Assembly (NCBI GenBank): GCA_031278965.1
Contig: JAITJJ010000115.1
Coordinates: 1 to 15,672, forward strand
Source of the DNA: Deferribacteraceae bacterium
GTDB taxonomy: Bacteria > Chrysiogenota > Deferribacteres > Deferribacterales > JAISNW01
Length of the DNA: 15,672 nucleotides
Direction of reading: 5' to 3'
Shown here: piece after piece, positions 15,152 to 15,672 of the stretch
Numbering within the stretch: the stretch's first letter is position 1
Layout of the letters: each line of letters starts with the position of its first letter
Translations under genes and position numbers: made by a program
The notes under the pieces: model-generated
The model's input: the letters and a program-made list of their open reading frames with translations, nothing else
The model's database searches: none
Told to the model about the DNA's origin: nothing

Positions 15152-15180
15152 AATTTACTACTTGCAGCGGATTTAGGCAA
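15152..15180 (-). promoter_or_regulatory. Candidate smc promoter
   Basis: Minus strand TTGCCT (15180-15175), 17-base spacer, TAAATT (15157-15152), each four of six to consensus. Transcription would begin about 20 bases before the smc ATG, leaving room for the AAGGTGG site. The gap to the divergent tRNA gene also has an inverted repeat GGTTATA (15193-15199) / TATAACC (15229-15235) of unknown meaning. Confidence 0.3.
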
Positions 15181-15249
15181 GAGGAAAGAAGAGGTTATAG
15201 GGCAGGTTGGTGGGCGGCGAGGAATTTATATAACCAATGCAAGTTGTAA

Positions 15250-15277
15250 TTGACTTTTGTATTTAATTATGTATAAA
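15250..15277 (+). promoter_or_regulatory. Promoter for tRNA-Ser
   Basis: Plus strand TTGACT (15250-15255), 16-base AT-rich spacer, TATAAA (15272-15277); both hexamers match consensus at five of six positions. It lies about 75 bases before the mature tRNA and no other gene follows on this strand. It is divergent from the smc promoter. Confidence 0.5.
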
Positions 15278-15352
15278 AGAGTTTCTTGTATTTCGGCGAA
15301 CCGGTAATATTTTATCCCGCTTTAGGTTTTGCCTTTGAATTAAATGGTTTTT

Positions 15353-15443
15353 GGAGAGATGGCCGAGTATGGTCGAAGGCGCTCGCCTGCTAAGTGAGTA
15401 TGTGGTGAAAACTGCATCGAGGGTTCGAATCCCTCTCTCTCCG
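15353..15443 (+). tRNA. tRNA-Ser (anticodon GCU)
   Basis: A complete class II tRNA cloverleaf of 91 bases. The acceptor GGAGAGA pairs with TCTCTCC. The D arm contains GGCCGAGTATGGTCGAAGGC. The anticodon stem CTCGC/GTGAG encloses loop CTGCTAA with anticodon GCT, which reads AGC/AGU serine codons. A long variable arm (GTGGT/ACTGC stem) is typical of serine tRNAs, and the T arm is GAGGG-TTCGAAT-CCCTC. The discriminator base is G, as expected for serine. The CCA end is not encoded (CTTG follows). It stands alone, divergent from smc. Confidence 0.97.
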
Positions 15444-15537
15444 CTTGTATAACTTGCTGGTAAATATAAATATTTATCGTTACTGCTCTACTTGATCACA
15501 TATTTGATCGCAAACAGCTGTCTGTTTTTTCTAAAGA

Positions 15538-15560
15538 CGGGCAGCCTATATGACTGCCCG
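15538..15560 (-). terminator. Candidate terminator hairpin between tRNA-Ser and the right-edge gene
   Basis: A perfect 7-base-pair GC-rich hairpin, CGGGCAG (15538-15544) and CTGCCCG (15554-15560), with a 9-base loop. Read on the minus strand it is followed by TCTTTAG, on the plus strand by CCCAATATCTTTCTTT, so it could weakly terminate either the incoming minus-strand gene or the tRNA transcript. No clean T run is present. Confidence 0.35.
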
Positions 15561-15595
15561 CCCAATATCTTTCTTTAATCCATCTATGTTTGCGG

Positions 15596-15621
15596 GTAAA
15601 GCCGCTTATGAACGGCTTTAC
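15596..15621. repeat. Nine-base-pair inverted repeat overlapping a stop codon
   Basis: GTAAAGCCG (15596-15604) and CGGCTTTAC (15613-15621) form a perfect stem with loop CTTATGAA. The minus-strand stop codon of the apparent right-edge gene (15620-15618) lies in the stem. It is not followed by a T run on the minus strand (CCGCAAAC), so it may stabilise the mRNA 3' end rather than terminate. Confidence 0.45.
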
Positions 15622-15672
15622 GCTCCAATCAGTTTTGCAGGATCACCTCCCTCTCTTTCCTGCAACAGCTCA
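15618..15672 (-). CDS. C-terminal end of a minus-strand gene cut by the window edge
   Basis: Eighteen complete codons on the minus strand read ELLQEREGGDPAKLIGA then TAA. The sequence looks like an ordinary protein C-terminus and is followed by two hairpins, as expected at a gene end. The product is not recognisable from 17 residues. The same bases contain an inverted repeat TTGCAGG (15635-15641) / CCTGCAA (15659-15665). The call is low confidence because the open frame is so short. Confidence 0.3.
   Translation of the reverse strand, partial: ELLQEREGGDPAKLIGA

Noticed and set aside
15127..15180. Upstream TTG start for smc
   Set aside because: It adds 18 residues not found in SMC proteins; the ATG at 15126 has a good ribosome site and gives the standard N-terminus.
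15591..15672. 3' end of a 16S rRNA gene
   Set aside because: Only the 11-mer GGATCACCTCC matches. The conserved GTAACAAGGTA and helix-45 sequence that should precede it are absent.

Overview
The window is chromosomal housekeeping DNA from a bacterium with an FtsQ/FtsA/FtsZ divisome, an E. coli-like (PGH-type) IlvD and a full-length bacterial SMC. SMC and the FtsA/FtsQ pair point to a Gram-negative-type bacterium outside the MukB-bearing Gammaproteobacteria. I cannot name the phylum from sequence alone. There are no plasmid or phage signs. The only mobile-element trace is a decayed IS630-type transposase scrap.

Layout. (1) 50-4427, plus strand: the distal end of a dcw cell-division cluster, ftsQ-ftsA-ftsZ(copy 1)-small ORF-ftsZ(copy 2), with overlapping or closely spaced genes. 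(2) 4532-10909, minus strand: a tightly packed run ilvD-bioY-thrS-infC-rpmI-rplT-holB, converging on ftsZ copy 2. It holds the conserved thrS-infC-rpmI-rplT translation block, with branched-chain amino acid and biotin-uptake genes in front and the clamp-loader delta' gene behind. (3) 11090-11470, minus: a lone small protein of uncertain family with its own good sigma-70-type promoter. (4) 11471-11802: a stretch without an intact gene that holds the IS630-like remnant. (5) 11803-15126, minus: smc. (6) 15353-15443, plus: tRNA-Ser(GCU), divergent from smc, with a promoter. (7) 15444-15672: inverted repeats and the apparent C-terminal end of a minus-strand gene entering from the right.

The most interesting region is the tandem ftsZ pair. 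Both copies keep the GTP-binding GGGTGTG loop and the T7-loop catalytic acids, but only copy 2 carries the canonical C-terminal peptide (PAFLR) that binds FtsA. Copy 1 ends in an unrelated charged tail. Between them lies a 58-codon reading frame, with its own ribosome site, whose DNA is a shortened copy of an ftsZ 5' end (26 of 30 bases identical to copy 2 over one block, with a second block downstream in the same frame). The locus therefore looks like the product of repeated ftsZ duplication. It may encode a division-of-labour FtsZ pair plus an FtsZ-derived microprotein, or else a third copy in decay.

In the translation block, two control features can be read from the sequence. The Shine-Dalgarno spacing suggests that infC starts at an AUC codon rather than the nearby AUG. 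A strong hairpin sits directly before rpmI, where ribosomal-protein autoregulation is expected.
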